Origin: Catenovulum agarivorans DS-2
Lineage (GTDB): Bacteria > Pseudomonadota > Gammaproteobacteria > Enterobacterales > Alteromonadaceae
Direction of reading: 5' to 3'
Length of the DNA: 64,000 nucleotides
Assembly (NCBI RefSeq): GCF_000568405.1
Contig: NZ_ARZY01000017.1
Coordinates: forward strand, 1-64,000
The notes below the pieces were generated by a model that ran no database searches, was not told the origin of the DNA, and worked only from the letters and a program-made list of their open reading frames with translations. Position numbers and translations under genes: made by a program. Numbering within the stretch: position 1 is the first letter of the stretch; each line of letters starts with the position of its first letter. Positions 43,538 to 54,164 of this stretch are shown here, piece by piece.

Positions 43538-45056
43538 AGTCAATTTCGACCTTTTTACTGACACTTGGGCAGCGTTCCAAGGTGACTACAGACCCATCTG
43601 GAAACTCTTCTTCAAGTTTCACATCGAATTGCCACAACTGATATAGGTGTTTTAGTACCTCGGTGCGGCTATCAGCCAATGGTATTCTATGGTGAGGTTT
43701 GTATCTAAGGGTCAATGAACGATCGCCGCCCACATCTACACTATGCACTTGAATATCAGGCTCAAGATTACTTAAGTTGTATTGACGTGATAAAGACTCT
43801 CGAACATCTCTATAACCTTGTTCATTATGAATCGACTCGACATGAATGTAATTTTCTTTGTCGTCATCTTTGATATGAAATAGTTTTAAATCACGCATGA
43901 CTTTAGGGGACAAGAATTGCGAAATAAAGCTTTCATCTTTAAAGTTTTCCATTGCAAAATGTAGTGTCTCTAACCAGTCAGAGCCAGCTATGTCAGGAAA
44001 CCAGTGTTTGTCTTCTTCTGTTGGATGTTCGCAAATACGTCGTATATCTACCATCATGTTAAAGCCCAAGGCATACGGGTTTATGCCTGAGTAATAATTG
44101 CTGTTATAAGGCGGTTGATAGACTACATTGGTATGACTTTGCAAAAACTCCAACATAAATCTATCTGTGACTAAACCTTCATCGTACATGTGATTGAGTA
44201 TGGTGTAGTGCCAAAAAGTAGCCCAGCCTTCGTTCATGACTTGGGTTTGTTTTTGAGGATAGAAATACTGCGATATTTTACGGACTATGCGCACAACTTC
44301 ACGTTGCCACGGTTCAAGCATGGGCGCGTTTTTTTCTATAAAGTAGAGTAAGTTTTCTTGTGGTTCCTTAGGAAATCGAATGTTTTCAATTTCCGACTCT
44401 TTTGCTTTTTTCGGAATGGTTCTCCACAAGTCATTTACTTGGGACTGAAGATAAGCTTCACGTTCTTTTTGACGTCTTTGTTCTTCATGAATAGATATTT
44501 TTTGTGGGCGCTTATACCTATCAACCCCAAAATTCATTAAAGCATGGCAAGCATCAACGGTTTTTTCGACCTTGTCTATCCCGTATTTTTCTTCACACTC
44601 TGCAATATAATTTTTGGCAAATAAAAGGTAGTCAATAATTGAGCTTGCATCAGTCCAAGTGGTAAATAAATAATTGTTTTTAAAAAAAGAATTATGACCA
44701 TAGCAGGCATGTGCCATCACAAGTGCCTGCATAGTAATGGTGTTTTCTTCCATTAGGTATGAAATACATGGATCGGAATTAATGACAATTTCGTAAGCCA
44801 GTCCCATATGGCCACGTTTGTAATTTTGTTGTGTTTGGATAAATTTTTTACCATATGACCAATGTGTATAGCCGATCGGCATACCTACGCTAGAATAGGC
44901 GTCCATCATTTGTTCCGCGGTAATAATTTCAATCTGATTAGGGTAAGTTGATAGTTTGTAATGTTCTGCCACACGTTTAATTTCAACATGGTATTGTTCT
45001 AACAGTTCAAAGGTCCAATCTGGCCCATCACTCAAGGTCTTTTTTGCTTCTGCCAT
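43536..45056 (-). CDS. ycgB: SpoVR family protein (YcgB)
   Basis: A 506-residue SpoVR homologue, E. coli YcgB being similar in length. Conserved blocks include GHNSFFKNNYLFTTW, MNEGWATFWHYTILNHMYDEGL, PYNSNYYSGINPYALGFNMM, and the end with HHRIPL. The biochemical role is unknown; it is controlled with the PrkA kinase and YeaH in stationary-phase and nitrogen-stress responses. It is the third gene of the leftward prkA-yeaH-spoVR cluster, 10 bp after yeaH. Confidence 0.94.
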   Translation of the reverse strand: MAEAKKTLSDGPDWTFELLEQYHVEIKRVAEHYKLSTYPNQIEIITAEQMMDAYSSVGMPIGYTHWSYGKKFIQTQQNYKRGHMGLAYEIVINSDPCISYLMEENTITMQALVMAHACYGHNSFFKNNYLFTTWTDASSIIDYLLFAKNYIAECEEKYGIDKVEKTVDACHALMNFGVDRYKRPQKISIHEEQRRQKEREAYLQSQVNDLWRTIPKKAKESEIENIRFPKEPQENLLYFIEKNAPMLEPWQREVVRIVRKISQYFYPQKQTQVMNEGWATFWHYTILNHMYDEGLVTDRFMLEFLQSHTNVVYQPPYNSNYYSGINPYALGFNMMVDIRRICEHPTEEDKHWFPDIAGSDWLETLHFAMENFKDESFISQFLSPKVMRDLKLFHIKDDDKENYIHVESIHNEQGYRDVRESLSRQYNLSNLEPDIQVHSVDVGGDRSLTLRYKPHHRIPLADSRTEVLKHLYQLWQFDVKLEEEFPDGSVVTLERCPSVSKKVEID

Positions 45057-45065
45057 AAACTCACC

Positions 45066-46334
45066 TTACTTGACCTGTTTTTTGAAAAGTTCTCTAAATA
45101 CGGGATAAATATCGGATACTTCACGAATATGCTGAATGGCAAAGTTCTCGTGTTCTGCTGCCAATTGTTCGTACTCTCTCCATAAGCTCTGATGATTCCG
45201 AGCAGTGATTTCGATATAGGCATAATAGCGGACAAAAGGGATAATTTTATTGTTTAATAACTCACGGCACAAAGGAGAGTCATCAGCCCAGTTGTCACCG
45301 TCTGATGCCTGCGCTGCGTAAATATTCCATTCATGTGGCGAATATCTGTCAGCTACAATTTCTTCCATCAGTTTTAAAGCGCTGGAGACAATAGTGCCAC
45401 CCGTTTCTTGTGAGTAGAAAAATTCTTGTTCATCGACCTCTTTTGCCTGAGTGTGATGACGAATATATACAACTTCGACATTTTTATAAGTGCGGGTTAA
45501 GAATAAATAGAGCAAAATATAAAAGCGTTTAGCCATATCTTTGGTGGCTTGGTCCATTGAACCAGATACGTCCATTAAACAAAACATTACAGCTTTGCTG
45601 GTGGGGACGGGTTGTTGTTCATAGTTTTTATAACGTAAATCAAACTCGTCGATAAATGGCACTTTTTTTATACGGGCTTTAATTTCTTCGATTTCTTGCT
45701 CTAAAATCTTAATGTCTGCTTGGTTTTCGTCAGGATCTGCTAACAGCCGTTCCAGCTCGGCCTGAGCCGCTTTCAGTTGCTTTTTATGCTTGCCCGCCAT
45801 CGCAGTTCGTCGTGCCAATGAGTTTTTTAAAGAGCGAACAATATCTATGCTTGAAGGGTTGCCATCAGCCTTAAAACCCGCGCGCACGGTTTTATATTCA
45901 GTTACTTTAGCAAGTTGATTTTTCTTTAAATTCGGCAGCTCTAAATCTTCAAATAAAATATCTAAATATTCGTCTTTTGATATTTGAAAAACAAAGTCGT
46001 CTTCACCTTCACCGTCTTTGCTTGCTTGGCCTTCGCCTGCACCTCCGCCTTGGCCTGACGGTGGACGTTGAATTTGATCGCCTGGTTTAAATTGGTCATT
46101 GCCAGGGTGAACCATATCGCGTTCACCACCTTTTCCTTGATGGAAAAAGGGCTCAGATACATCCCTTTTGGGGATACTGACACTTTCGCCTGAATCTATA
46201 TCAGTTACACTACGCTTGTTTATTGCGTCCGATACTGCTTCTTTAATTTGCTGATTGTATCGGCGCAGGAAACGGCGACGGTTTACTGTGCTTTTATTCT
46301 TTGCGTTTAGACGTCTGTCGATAAAATTCGCCAT
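45066..46334 (-). CDS. yeaH: YeaH, DUF444 von Willebrand-like protein
   Basis: A 422-residue DUF444 protein (E. coli YeaH 427). The basic N-terminus ([31 protein letters not shown]) is followed by a Gly/Gln-rich region ([15 protein letters not shown]) and a vWA-like domain with [20 protein letters not shown], a MIDAS-type DxSxS site. It is thought to work with the PrkA kinase and SpoVR. The middle gene of the cluster, behind an intrinsic hairpin after prkA. Confidence 0.95.
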   Translation of the reverse strand: MANFIDRRLNAKNKSTVNRRRFLRRYNQQIKEAVSDAINKRSVTDIDSGESVSIPKRDVSEPFFHQGKGGERDMVHPGNDQFKPGDQIQRPPSGQGGGAGEGQASKDGEGEDDFVFQISKDEYLDILFEDLELPNLKKNQLAKVTEYKTVRAGFKADGNPSSIDIVRSLKNSLARRTAMAGKHKKQLKAAQAELERLLADPDENQADIKILEQEIEEIKARIKKVPFIDEFDLRYKNYEQQPVPTSKAVMFCLMDVSGSMDQATKDMAKRFYILLYLFLTRTYKNVEVVYIRHHTQAKEVDEQEFFYSQETGGTIVSSALKLMEEIVADRYSPHEWNIYAAQASDGDNWADDSPLCRELLNNKIIPFVRYYAYIEITARNHQSLWREYEQLAAEHENFAIQHIREVSDIYPVFRELFKKQVK

Positions 46335-46368
46335 ACAATCCTCACTACTTTACAGTCTGTCTATGGTG

Positions 46369-46400
46369 TAAAAAGCTAAGCCTGATTGTCAGGCTTAGCT
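46369..46400 (-). terminator. Intrinsic terminator between prkA and yeaH
   Basis: On the minus strand AGCTAAGCCTGA pairs perfectly with TCAGGCTTAGCT (12 bp; 46374-46385 and 46389-46400), followed by five T. It lies just past the prkA stop, inside the operon, so downstream genes must be expressed by read-through or from their own promoter. Confidence 0.88.
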
Positions 46401-46420
46401 CAGCTTATTTAACACCATTT

Positions 46421-48343
46421 TTATGATGATTTACGCACGCGTAGATACCATTCAGACAATAGTCTAACCTGTTTACGTGTATAGCCTTTTTCCATCATGC
46501 GCGCGACAAAGTCATCATGTTTTTTCTGATCTTCCGATGAGGTTTTAGCATTAAACGAAATAACCGGTAACAGCTCTTCGGTATTCGAGAACATTTTTTT
46601 CTCGATAACGGTTCTGAGTTTTTCGTAGCTAGTCCAACTAGGGTTTTTGCCAGAGTGTTTCGCTCGAGCTCGTAAAACGAAATTGACGATTTCATTGCGG
46701 AAGTCTTTCGGGTTACTAATACCAGCTGGTTTCTCAATTTTTTCTAGCTCATTATTTAGTGCGCTGCGGTCAAACAACTGACCTGTTTCAGGATCGCGAT
46801 ATTCTTGATCTTGAATCCAAAAATCAGCATAGGTGACATAGCGGTCGAAAATATTTTGGCCATACTCTGAATATGATTCTAGGTAGGCTGTTTGAATTTC
46901 TTTACCGATAAACTCGATATATTTAGGTACTAAGTAGCCTTTTAGAAACTCAAGGTATTGTTCAGCAACGTCCGCAGGAAATTGTTCTCGCTCTATTTGT
47001 TGTTCAAGCACGTAAAATAGATGGACTGGGTTGGCAGCTACTTCACTGTGATCAAAATTAAAAACTCGGGATAAAATTTTAAAGGCGAAACGAGTTGATA
47101 AACCATTCATCCCTTCGTCGACACCAGCAAAGTCTCGATACTCTTGGTATGATTTTGCTTTTGGATCTGTGTCTTTTAAGCTTTCGCCATCATAGACACG
47201 CATTTTTGAAAAGATGCTCGAGTTTTCAGGCGCTTTGATCCGAGACAACACTGAAAATTGCGCTAAAGTTTCCAATGTGCCTGGGGCGCACTGTGCCGTA
47301 GCCAATTCACTGCTTTCAATCAGCTTAGTATAAATTTTTATTTCTTCTGAAACACGCAAGCAGTAAGGCACTTTAACGATATATACTCTATCTAAAAATG
47401 CCTCATTATTTTTATTGTTTCTAAAAGATTGCCACTCAGACTCATTTGAGTGGGCTAAAATAATACCGTCAAATGGCAGTGCAGACATGCCTTCTGTTGG
47501 ATTGTAGTTGCCTTCTTGCGTTGCGGTTAATAACGGATGTAGTACCTTGATTGGTGCTTTAAACATCTCCACAAATTCCATGACCCCTTGGTTGGCGCGA
47601 CATAACGCCCCAGAGTAGCTATAGGCATCTGGATCATGTTGTGCGTATTCGTCTAATCGGCGAATATCAACTTTACCAACTAGCGCGGAAATATCTTGGT
47701 TGTTGTCGTCACCGGGCTCAGTTTTAGCAACTGCTCTTTGATCCAACACTGACGGATATACTTTGACCACTTTAAACTGTGAAATATCACCGTTAAATTC
47801 ATGCAGACGCTTACGCGCCCAGGGTGACATAATAGTTTTTATGTAGCGTTGCGGGATCTTGTATTCTTTTTCTAACAGCTCACCATCTTCGTTGACGTCA
47901 AACAAACAAAGTGGATGGTCGTTCACTGGAGAGCCTTTGATAATGTAGATTGGACATTTTTCTACTAAACTTTTAATTTTTTCGGCAAGAGAGCTTTTGC
48001 CGCCGCCAACTGGACCTAACAAATATAAAATTTGTTTTTTCTCTTCTAGACCTTGAGCGGCATGACGTAAGTAAGAAACAATTTGTTCAATTGCTTCTTC
48101 CATGCCATAAAATTCAGAAAAAGCTGGGTAACGTGCGATGACTCGATTAGAAAATATTCGACTTAACCTAGGAATTTGTGAGGTATCGACCATTTCGGGT
48201 TCGCCAATGGCCATCAGTAAACGCTCTGCTGCATTTGCATATGCGGTTTTATCCGTTTTGCAAAGCTCGAGAAATTCGTGAATTGAATATTCTTCTTCTT
48301 GTTTTAGTTCGTACCTTTGTTTGTAGTGCTCAAAAATACCCAT
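46421..48343 (-). CDS. yeaG: PrkA-family serine protein kinase (YeaG)
   Basis: A 640-residue PrkA kinase. The ATG at 48343 follows GGAGG and gives the family start MGIFEHYKQRYE; an upstream start adds 10 residues without support. It has an AAA-like N-terminal domain with Walker A GPVGGGKSSL, MDxF-type blocks DGIILAHSNESEWQSFRNNKNNEAFLDR, and the C-terminal PrkA domain. E. coli YeaG is induced by nitrogen starvation and acid stress. The first gene of the leftward prkA-yeaH-ycgB cluster. Confidence 0.96.
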   Translation of the reverse strand: MGIFEHYKQRYELKQEEEYSIHEFLELCKTDKTAYANAAERLLMAIGEPEMVDTSQIPRLSRIFSNRVIARYPAFSEFYGMEEAIEQIVSYLRHAAQGLEEKKQILYLLGPVGGGKSSLAEKIKSLVEKCPIYIIKGSPVNDHPLCLFDVNEDGELLEKEYKIPQRYIKTIMSPWARKRLHEFNGDISQFKVVKVYPSVLDQRAVAKTEPGDDNNQDISALVGKVDIRRLDEYAQHDPDAYSYSGALCRANQGVMEFVEMFKAPIKVLHPLLTATQEGNYNPTEGMSALPFDGIILAHSNESEWQSFRNNKNNEAFLDRVYIVKVPYCLRVSEEIKIYTKLIESSELATAQCAPGTLETLAQFSVLSRIKAPENSSIFSKMRVYDGESLKDTDPKAKSYQEYRDFAGVDEGMNGLSTRFAFKILSRVFNFDHSEVAANPVHLFYVLEQQIEREQFPADVAEQYLEFLKGYLVPKYIEFIGKEIQTAYLESYSEYGQNIFDRYVTYADFWIQDQEYRDPETGQLFDRSALNNELEKIEKPAGISNPKDFRNEIVNFVLRARAKHSGKNPSWTSYEKLRTVIEKKMFSNTEELLPVISFNAKTSSEDQKKHDDFVARMMEKGYTRKQVRLLSEWYLRVRKSS

Positions 48344-48519
48344 AAAGGCCTCCAGCATAATGTCGCGAAACAAGATAATGAAATCAGATTGTTTGGTAAC
48401 TTAAATTAAGCTTAGACCCAGTTTTAAAGTAACTACAAGAAAATAAAGTGAAAAAATCTGATTGACTTATCTAAGTCTATGTATCTAAAAGTCTAGCGAC
48501 AATGAGGAGGGGTGTAGCT

Positions 48520-48549
48520 GAAAAGCAGCAAAGCACAAAGTGCTTTGCT
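48520..48549 (-). terminator. Intrinsic terminator after sodB
   Basis: AGCAAAGCAC (48527-48536) pairs with GTGCTTTGCT (48540-48549) around AAA. On the minus strand it is followed by GCTTTTC. It separates sodB from prkA. Confidence 0.78.
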
Positions 48550-48565
48550 TGGGGGGAAAATAGAA

Positions 48566-49147
48566 TTAACCTAAGTTCTTTTCTACGAATTCCCAGTTTA
48601 CAAGTGCCCAGAAAGCTTCTAAATATTTAGGGCGAACATTGCGGTAGTCAATGTAGTAAGCATGTTCCCATAAATCAACTGTTAGAAGTGGTGTTACACC
48701 TTCTTCAGTTAACGGTGTGCCGGCGTTTGAAGTGTTCACGATAGCTAATTGACCATCAGCTTTTTTCACTAACCAAGTCCAGCTTGAACCGAAGTTATTT
48801 ACAGCTTTGTCATTCAACTCAGCTTTAAATGCTTCAAATGAACCAAATGCTGCATTGATTGCGTCAGCAACTTTACCAGTTGGCTCGCCACCGCCATTCG
48901 GGCTTAAGCAATTCCAGTAGAAAGTGTGGTTCCAGATTTGAGCTGCGTTGTTGAAAACACCGCCTTCAGAAGTTTTTACAATTTCTTCTAAAGATTTGGT
49001 CGCCAAGTCAGTACCTTCAACCAAACCATTTAATTTAGTTACATAAGTTTGATGATGCTTACCATAGTGGTACTCAAGGGTTTCAGCTGAGATATGTGGC
49101 TCTAATGCGTCTTTTGCGTAAGGCAATGCTGGTAATTCAAATGCCAT
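48566..49147 (-). CDS. sodB: Iron superoxide dismutase
   Basis: A 193-residue cytoplasmic Fe-SOD. Metal ligands are His27, His74, Asp158 and His162 ([29 protein letters not shown]). The iron-type marker Gln70 in [13 protein letters not shown], and the absence of the Mn-type Gln near residue 146, indicate Fe. GGAG lies 8 bp before the ATG. The gene is monocistronic, with a terminator behind it. Confidence 0.97.
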   Translation of the reverse strand: MAFELPALPYAKDALEPHISAETLEYHYGKHHQTYVTKLNGLVEGTDLATKSLEEIVKTSEGGVFNNAAQIWNHTFYWNCLSPNGGGEPTGKVADAINAAFGSFEAFKAELNDKAVNNFGSSWTWLVKKADGQLAIVNTSNAGTPLTEEGVTPLLTVDLWEHAYYIDYRNVRPKYLEAFWALVNWEFVEKNLG

Positions 49148-49356
49148 GATATTTTCTCCGTTTGGCTCTAGTTGTAAACAAACTTTTTATCGTGACTCTT
49201 AAGGTAAGGTCAAATTGGACAATTCTCAAGGGGTAATCTGAAATACCGCCAACAATTTTCAACATTTAGTCGCTGAATTTCAGATTGCACTAGGGAGAAG
49301 CTCTATTTTTCGTTACAATAGCTTTAATTGAAAATCGACAAATTGGTGACATCATT

Positions 49357-49707
49357 ATGGAAACAATTGAAAAAATTAAAACGCAAATCAGCGAAAACCC
49401 GATATTAATATACATGAAAGGTAGCCCTAAGCTACCAAGCTGTGGTTTTTCTGCGCAGGCTTCTCAGGCATTAATGAACTGTGGTGAACCGTTTGCGTAT
49501 GTAGATATCTTACAAAACCCTGACATTCGTTCAGAACTGCCAAAGTACGCAAATTGGCCAACATTCCCACAACTTTGGATTGAAGGTGAGTTAATCGGTG
49601 GCTGTGACATTATCTTAGAAATGTTTCAAAAGGGTGAGTTACAACCACTAGTCAAAGAAACAGCAGCAAAACACAAAAAAGACGATTCAGAGTCGCAAGC
49701 TGAATAA
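49357..49707 (+). CDS. grxD: Monothiol glutaredoxin Grx4
   Basis: A 116-residue Grx4-type glutaredoxin with the CGFS active site (Cys29 in KLPSCGFSAQ). It binds and delivers [2Fe-2S] clusters and works with BolA-like proteins. The WPTFPQLWIEGELIGGCDIILEMF block with the glutathione-binding motif is complete. It starts 209 bp from the divergent sodB and is followed by a strong terminator. Confidence 0.96.
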   Translation: METIEKIKTQISENPILIYMKGSPKLPSCGFSAQASQALMNCGEPFAYVDILQNPDIRSELPKYANWPTFPQLWIEGELIGGCDIILEMFQKGELQPLVKETAAKHKKDDSESQAE

Positions 49708-49719
49708 GTTTAAATATGG

Positions 49720-49758
49720 ACTAATCCATCTGAATTAGATTCGGATGGATTAGTTTCT
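49720..49758 (+). terminator. Intrinsic terminator after grxD
   Basis: ACTAATCCATC (49720-49730) pairs with GATGGATTAGT (49744-49754), with a further inner GAAT/ATTC pair, followed by TTCTC. Confidence 0.82.
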
Positions 49759-49846
49759 CACTATTTTTTATCCTACCCCTTGTTCATTTGATAAAAAGTT
49801 ACTACCATTCATATTGTTGATTGGCTTTGTTAAAACTATAATCTAA

Positions 49847-50779
49847 ATGAATATTTCTAAAATTGATCTTAATCTGTTGATTTACCTAGATGTTTTGCTA
49901 CGAGAGCAGAATGTAACACGGGCAGCCCAGCAATTAGGCATCACCCAACCTGCAATGAGTAATGGCTTAAAGCGTTTACGCGAGTTGTTAAATGATCCTG
50001 TTTTGGTGCGTACTTCTGATGGCATGTCACCAACCGAAAAAGCACGCCGACTGCAACCGACAGTCCGACGTATTTTGTTGGATTTAGAAGAAGCGTTGCA
50101 ACCAACAGACCCATTTGATGCAGCAAGAAGTGAACGTGTATTTCGCATTATGGCAAGTGATTATGCGGCTTCGACTTTGCTACCAAAATTATTATCTCGT
50201 TTGCAAGAATTAGCGCCTAATGTCACGTTAGATGTAATGACACCTAGTGATGTAACTTTCCACGATGTGGAAGAGGGCAAGATAGACATGGCGATTAATC
50301 GGTTTGATGACTTGCCACTATCTTTCCACCAGAAGGTTATTTGGTCTGATAGTTTTGTTTGTTTAACTCACAAAGAAAACCCTGTTATCGAAAATTGGAA
50401 TATAGACGCATACTGTAATGCTCAGCATATTTGGGTAAGTAAAACTGGTTTTGGTGTTGGTTTGGGGATGGACCCAACCGATATTCAAAAACTAGGCTGG
50501 GTGGATGAAAAGCTAGAAGAGATGGGTAAAAAACGTGAAATCCGAGTGTTTACTCGTAATTATCATGTGGCTATTCAACTGGCACTCGCGAAAAAAATGT
50601 TGGTTACTGTACCTCGCAGGGCAACAGCACATTATTTGCATGAGCCAAATATTGCGATTTTAGAACCACCGTTAGATTTACCTGAAATTAAACTAGATAT
50701 GATTTGGTCGCCATTGTTACATCATGACGCAAGCCACATATGGCTGCGCCGTTTAATTAATGAGGTTGCAACTAGTTAA
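49847..50779 (+). CDS. LysR-family transcriptional regulator
   Basis: A 310-residue LysR regulator of the NodD/PcaQ-like branch. The helix-turn-helix region is [42 protein letters not shown] (residues 24-65), and the effector domain has the SKTGFGVG... variant loop and [12 protein letters not shown]. The target and inducer are unknown. Its stop overlaps the stop of the convergent chemoreceptor gene by 8 bp. Confidence 0.87.
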   Translation: MNISKIDLNLLIYLDVLLREQNVTRAAQQLGITQPAMSNGLKRLRELLNDPVLVRTSDGMSPTEKARRLQPTVRRILLDLEEALQPTDPFDAARSERVFRIMASDYAASTLLPKLLSRLQELAPNVTLDVMTPSDVTFHDVEEGKIDMAINRFDDLPLSFHQKVIWSDSFVCLTHKENPVIENWNIDAYCNAQHIWVSKTGFGVGLGMDPTDIQKLGWVDEKLEEMGKKREIRVFTRNYHVAIQLALAKKMLVTVPRRATAHYLHEPNIAILEPPLDLPEIKLDMIWSPLLHHDASHIWLRRLINEVATS

Positions 50780-52655
50780 TTTTAAATTTGGCAACAGATG
50801 CCACCAACTCATCTAAGCTTGTATTCAATTTAGTTGATATTGCTTTATTGGTGGCAGCCATACTATGAATTTCTACCGCCAAATCCCTAATGTTAGTCAC
50901 GTTGCGACTTACTTCTTCGGTTACAACATTTTGTTCTTCAACTGCTGATGCTATGTTGGTATTCATATCTGATATCGCATTTATCTCCGACGATATTTGT
51001 TGCAACATCTGACTTGCAGACTGAACCTCTGCGACGGATTTTTCACTATCGGTTAAGCAGCTTTGCAGGGTAGAAACTATACTGCCACAGCGAGTTTGCA
51101 GGCCAGCAATGTTGTCTTCAATTTGTTTGGTCGACTCTTGTGTTCGCATCGCTAAATTTCTAACTTCGTCTGCAACTACTGCAAACCCTCTACCTTGTTC
51201 TCCAGCTCGAGCGGATTCAATCGCTGCATTTAACGCAAGCAGGTTGGTTTGTTCGGCAATGTTGCGAATGACTTCGATGATATTTCCAATAGTTTTGCTG
51301 TCTTCATCTAGCTGAAGGATTTCTGCATTGGCATCGCCAACTCGACCAGATAAATTTTGGATAGATAGCGCAGTATTTTCGACTTGGTTTTTTCCCTCGT
51401 TAGCAAGAGATGCTGTATTTGACGCGTTGGAAGCTGCCTGCTCTGTGTTGCGAGAAATCTCAGCCACAGTTGATTGCAGTTCATTCGTTGAGGTTGCAGA
51501 AAGGTCTGCTTCATCTTGTTGGGTTTGTGTTGCTGACTGAGTCTTTATTGTCATACTGTTGAGATCGGTTGATGCAGATTCAAGCAACTCTGTAGCATGA
51601 TTGATATAATTTATCGCTTGGGCAAAGTCAGACTGAAGCGCATTAAAATTTTGTGCTAAATAACTTATTTCGTTTTTTCCTTGAATGTTCGTTCGAATCG
51701 TTAAGTCGTTATTTTTACGAACTTCGTCAATTGATAGATACAATTGATTGATCGGTTTGACGATTAGGTTTGATAAAAATAACCCCAAGAAAAAAATGAT
51801 GACAATAAATACGGTTGAAATAGCAACGGTAAAATAGAAAATATTTTGTTGTTGGTCGCTAATGACTGAACGAGTTTCATTTTTAAGTCGTTGTAATACT
51901 TGTAAAGTATTGTCAGATACACCCTGCATAGTTCCTAACAATCCTGAGCTCGAGTTCAGTCCAAGTTTTGACTGTGCCGCGACAAACTTATCGAAATAGG
52001 CGGCATAGTCTTGTATCAAGCTAGCAACTTTGCTTTTGACGTCGTTGGGGATTGGGGATGCTTCTAACTTGTTTAAGAATACATCTATGTGATCATTAAA
52101 TTTATCAAGATACTTTGTATCAAAACGCAGCATAAAATCTTTTTCAGCTCTTCTAAGCTGCAACATTTGGCTAAGCAGTTCGTACTCGTTTAATGCCTTT
52201 ACTTCACTTTCTACATTGTGAACCGCTTGGCGCAGTGAACCATAATGGCCTGATTTAGGATCTAAACCAATGTTTGTTTGATGTGAAACAATTTGCGTAA
52301 ATAAATTGCTGTACTCACGCATGTTATTGCGGAATACTTGCAATACATCTGTTGGCAAGTCTTGTTGCTCAAACATGCTTTCCAAGGTACTGGTTTTATT
52401 CGATAAATTTTTTGAGGCTGCGATAAAGTCATCAGAGTAAGACAATTGCTTTTCAGTTTGGAATTTGTTGGCCGTGAAACGCAAAGTCTGGACATCTGTC
52501 TCTAGTTCAGCTAACTGCACTAAGGTATGATTTAATTTTCCAAGTTTTTCAAACTCGATAAAAATGAAAGCGACAAGTGTGATCACGCCAACTAGGGTGA
52601 TGCCGATATTTAGATAACTGCGGGATTTAATTGAAAGGTTATCAAACAGAACCAT
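50772..52655 (-). CDS. Methyl-accepting chemotaxis protein
   Basis: A 627-residue transmembrane chemoreceptor. The start at 52655 (GGAGAT upstream) gives a membrane segment at about 14-34. The frame extends a further 109 codons upstream, but that stretch is antisense to moeA and implausible. The periplasmic domain spans about 35-270, predicted all-helical (HBM or four-helix type). TM2 lies at about 272-295, then a HAMP domain and the signalling hairpin with [31 protein letters not shown]. The C-terminus lacks an NWETF CheR-tether pentapeptide. The ligand is unknown. Confidence 0.93.
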   Translation of the reverse strand: MVLFDNLSIKSRSYLNIGITLVGVITLVAFIFIEFEKLGKLNHTLVQLAELETDVQTLRFTANKFQTEKQLSYSDDFIAASKNLSNKTSTLESMFEQQDLPTDVLQVFRNNMREYSNLFTQIVSHQTNIGLDPKSGHYGSLRQAVHNVESEVKALNEYELLSQMLQLRRAEKDFMLRFDTKYLDKFNDHIDVFLNKLEASPIPNDVKSKVASLIQDYAAYFDKFVAAQSKLGLNSSSGLLGTMQGVSDNTLQVLQRLKNETRSVISDQQQNIFYFTVAISTVFIVIIFFLGLFLSNLIVKPINQLYLSIDEVRKNNDLTIRTNIQGKNEISYLAQNFNALQSDFAQAINYINHATELLESASTDLNSMTIKTQSATQTQQDEADLSATSTNELQSTVAEISRNTEQAASNASNTASLANEGKNQVENTALSIQNLSGRVGDANAEILQLDEDSKTIGNIIEVIRNIAEQTNLLALNAAIESARAGEQGRGFAVVADEVRNLAMRTQESTKQIEDNIAGLQTRCGSIVSTLQSCLTDSEKSVAEVQSASQMLQQISSEINAISDMNTNIASAVEEQNVVTEEVSRNVTNIRDLAVEIHSMAATNKAISTKLNTSLDELVASVAKFKIN

Positions 52656-52716
52656 GTCCAAGCCATCTCCATGTTGGTATTGTTTTAAAAAAAAACAGTT
52701 AAAGGTAAGTATAGCA

Positions 52717-53964
52717 GTGAATTGTGACAACGATATATTTATAACAGTAGAGCAAGCATTAATCAGAATGACCCAAGCGATACAACCTAGGCTGCAGGTG
52801 GAAGAAATTCCACTAGAGCAAGCTTTAGGTAGAATATTAGCTGAAACAATTCGTTCGCCGATAAATGTACCTGCATATGATAACTCAGCTATGGATGGAT
52901 ATGCACTAAATTTATCGAATGCAGCAGCGCAAAGTCGCTTTGATGTGGTGAGCCAGATATTAGCGGGTAAACCAGACGACACTCAGTTAAAGGAAGGGCA
53001 GTGCGCACGTATAATGACCGGTGGTAAAATACCACAAGGTTGTGATGCAGTTGTGATGCAAGAAAACACTAATATAGTCACAGATGACGTGATTGAACTG
53101 ACAACAAATGTGGCTCACGGGGCGAATATCCGAAGAAGTGGTGATGATATTCGTTTGGGTGATACAGTGCTTGAGTCAGCTAGAAGTTTGACGCCCATTG
53201 ATATTGGTTGCTTAGCTTCGTTGGGCCTGCAGACTGTTAAAGTTTACCAGAAAATAACTATAGGCTTATTTACCACAGGAGATGAACTCGCTCAGCCTGG
53301 TGCGCCTCTGCTGCCAGGGCAGATCTACGACAGCAATCGACCTATGTTAAAGGCATTATTGGCTAAAGCTGGTTTTAATATTGTTGATTTGGGTGCAATA
53401 GACGATGAACTTGAAAAAATTACCCAAGCTTTAGATTTTTTAGCACATCGGTGTGATGCTATTATAACTTGTGGGGGGGTGTCGGTAGGTGTTGCGGATT
53501 ATACCGGCCAAGCGTTCGCAAGTTTAGCTGAGATTGATTTTTGGAAAGTCGCAATGAAGCCAGGTAAACCATTTGCATTTGGCAGGCTTAAAAAAGATTC
53601 TCGCTGTGTATATTTCTTTGGCCTGCCAGGCAATCCTGTGTCGGCAGCGGTAACCTATGAGTTATTAGCTCAACCTATGTTGAAGTATTTAAGCGGAGTT
53701 GACCAAGGACAGCGGACGCACTTGAAGTTACCTACGGAGCAAGCTATCAAAAAACGACCTGGTCGCAAAGATTTTCAAAGAGGCGTGCTGGTCAAAGACT
53801 CAAACGGGGTTCCGATGGCGGTTGTACCGTTTGCAAAACAAAGCTCTGGTGTACTGTCTGAGCTATCACAAGCGGATTGTTTAATTGTATTGGAAAAAGA
53901 GCGAGGGGCTGTTGCCAAAGGTGAGCATGTTCTTGTTATGCCGTTAACCAAAGCAAATTTGTGA
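52717..53964 (+). CDS. moeA: Molybdopterin molybdenumtransferase MoeA
   Basis: A 415-residue MoeA, close to the usual 405-411, which inserts molybdate into adenylylated molybdopterin. The start is GTG at 52717 with AAAGG about 12 bp upstream. A longer ORF from 52654 exists but overlaps the divergent chemoreceptor start. Blocks include [65 protein letters not shown], and [11 protein letters not shown]. No other molybdenum cofactor gene is nearby. Confidence 0.94.
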   Translation: MNCDNDIFITVEQALIRMTQAIQPRLQVEEIPLEQALGRILAETIRSPINVPAYDNSAMDGYALNLSNAAAQSRFDVVSQILAGKPDDTQLKEGQCARIMTGGKIPQGCDAVVMQENTNIVTDDVIELTTNVAHGANIRRSGDDIRLGDTVLESARSLTPIDIGCLASLGLQTVKVYQKITIGLFTTGDELAQPGAPLLPGQIYDSNRPMLKALLAKAGFNIVDLGAIDDELEKITQALDFLAHRCDAIITCGGVSVGVADYTGQAFASLAEIDFWKVAMKPGKPFAFGRLKKDSRCVYFFGLPGNPVSAAVTYELLAQPMLKYLSGVDQGQRTHLKLPTEQAIKKRPGRKDFQRGVLVKDSNGVPMAVVPFAKQSSGVLSELSQADCLIVLEKERGAVAKGEHVLVMPLTKANL

Positions 53965-54164
53965 GACGCAGATAACAGATTTTAGGCAAATTAATTTTGA
54001 AGCAATTTTTTTAACTGCTACATTTAAATTTATGTGTTGTTAATGTGTTTGAACGCAAATTTTCATTTTATTGCAAAGTGTTTGCTTTAAGTTAGCGAAA
54101 ACGGACGTTTAAACTGATGAGTTTCACGGAATATTAATTGCTAGTCTGATACAGGATAAGAACA

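Noticed and set aside
52654-52716. Longer start for moeA
   Set aside because: It overlaps the divergent chemoreceptor start and adds residues not found in MoeA; GTG at 52717 fits the usual length.
52656-52982. N-terminal 109-codon extension of the chemoreceptor
   Set aside because: It is antisense to moeA, lacks a signal or domain, and the ATG at 52655 starts a normal chemoreceptor with its first membrane segment.
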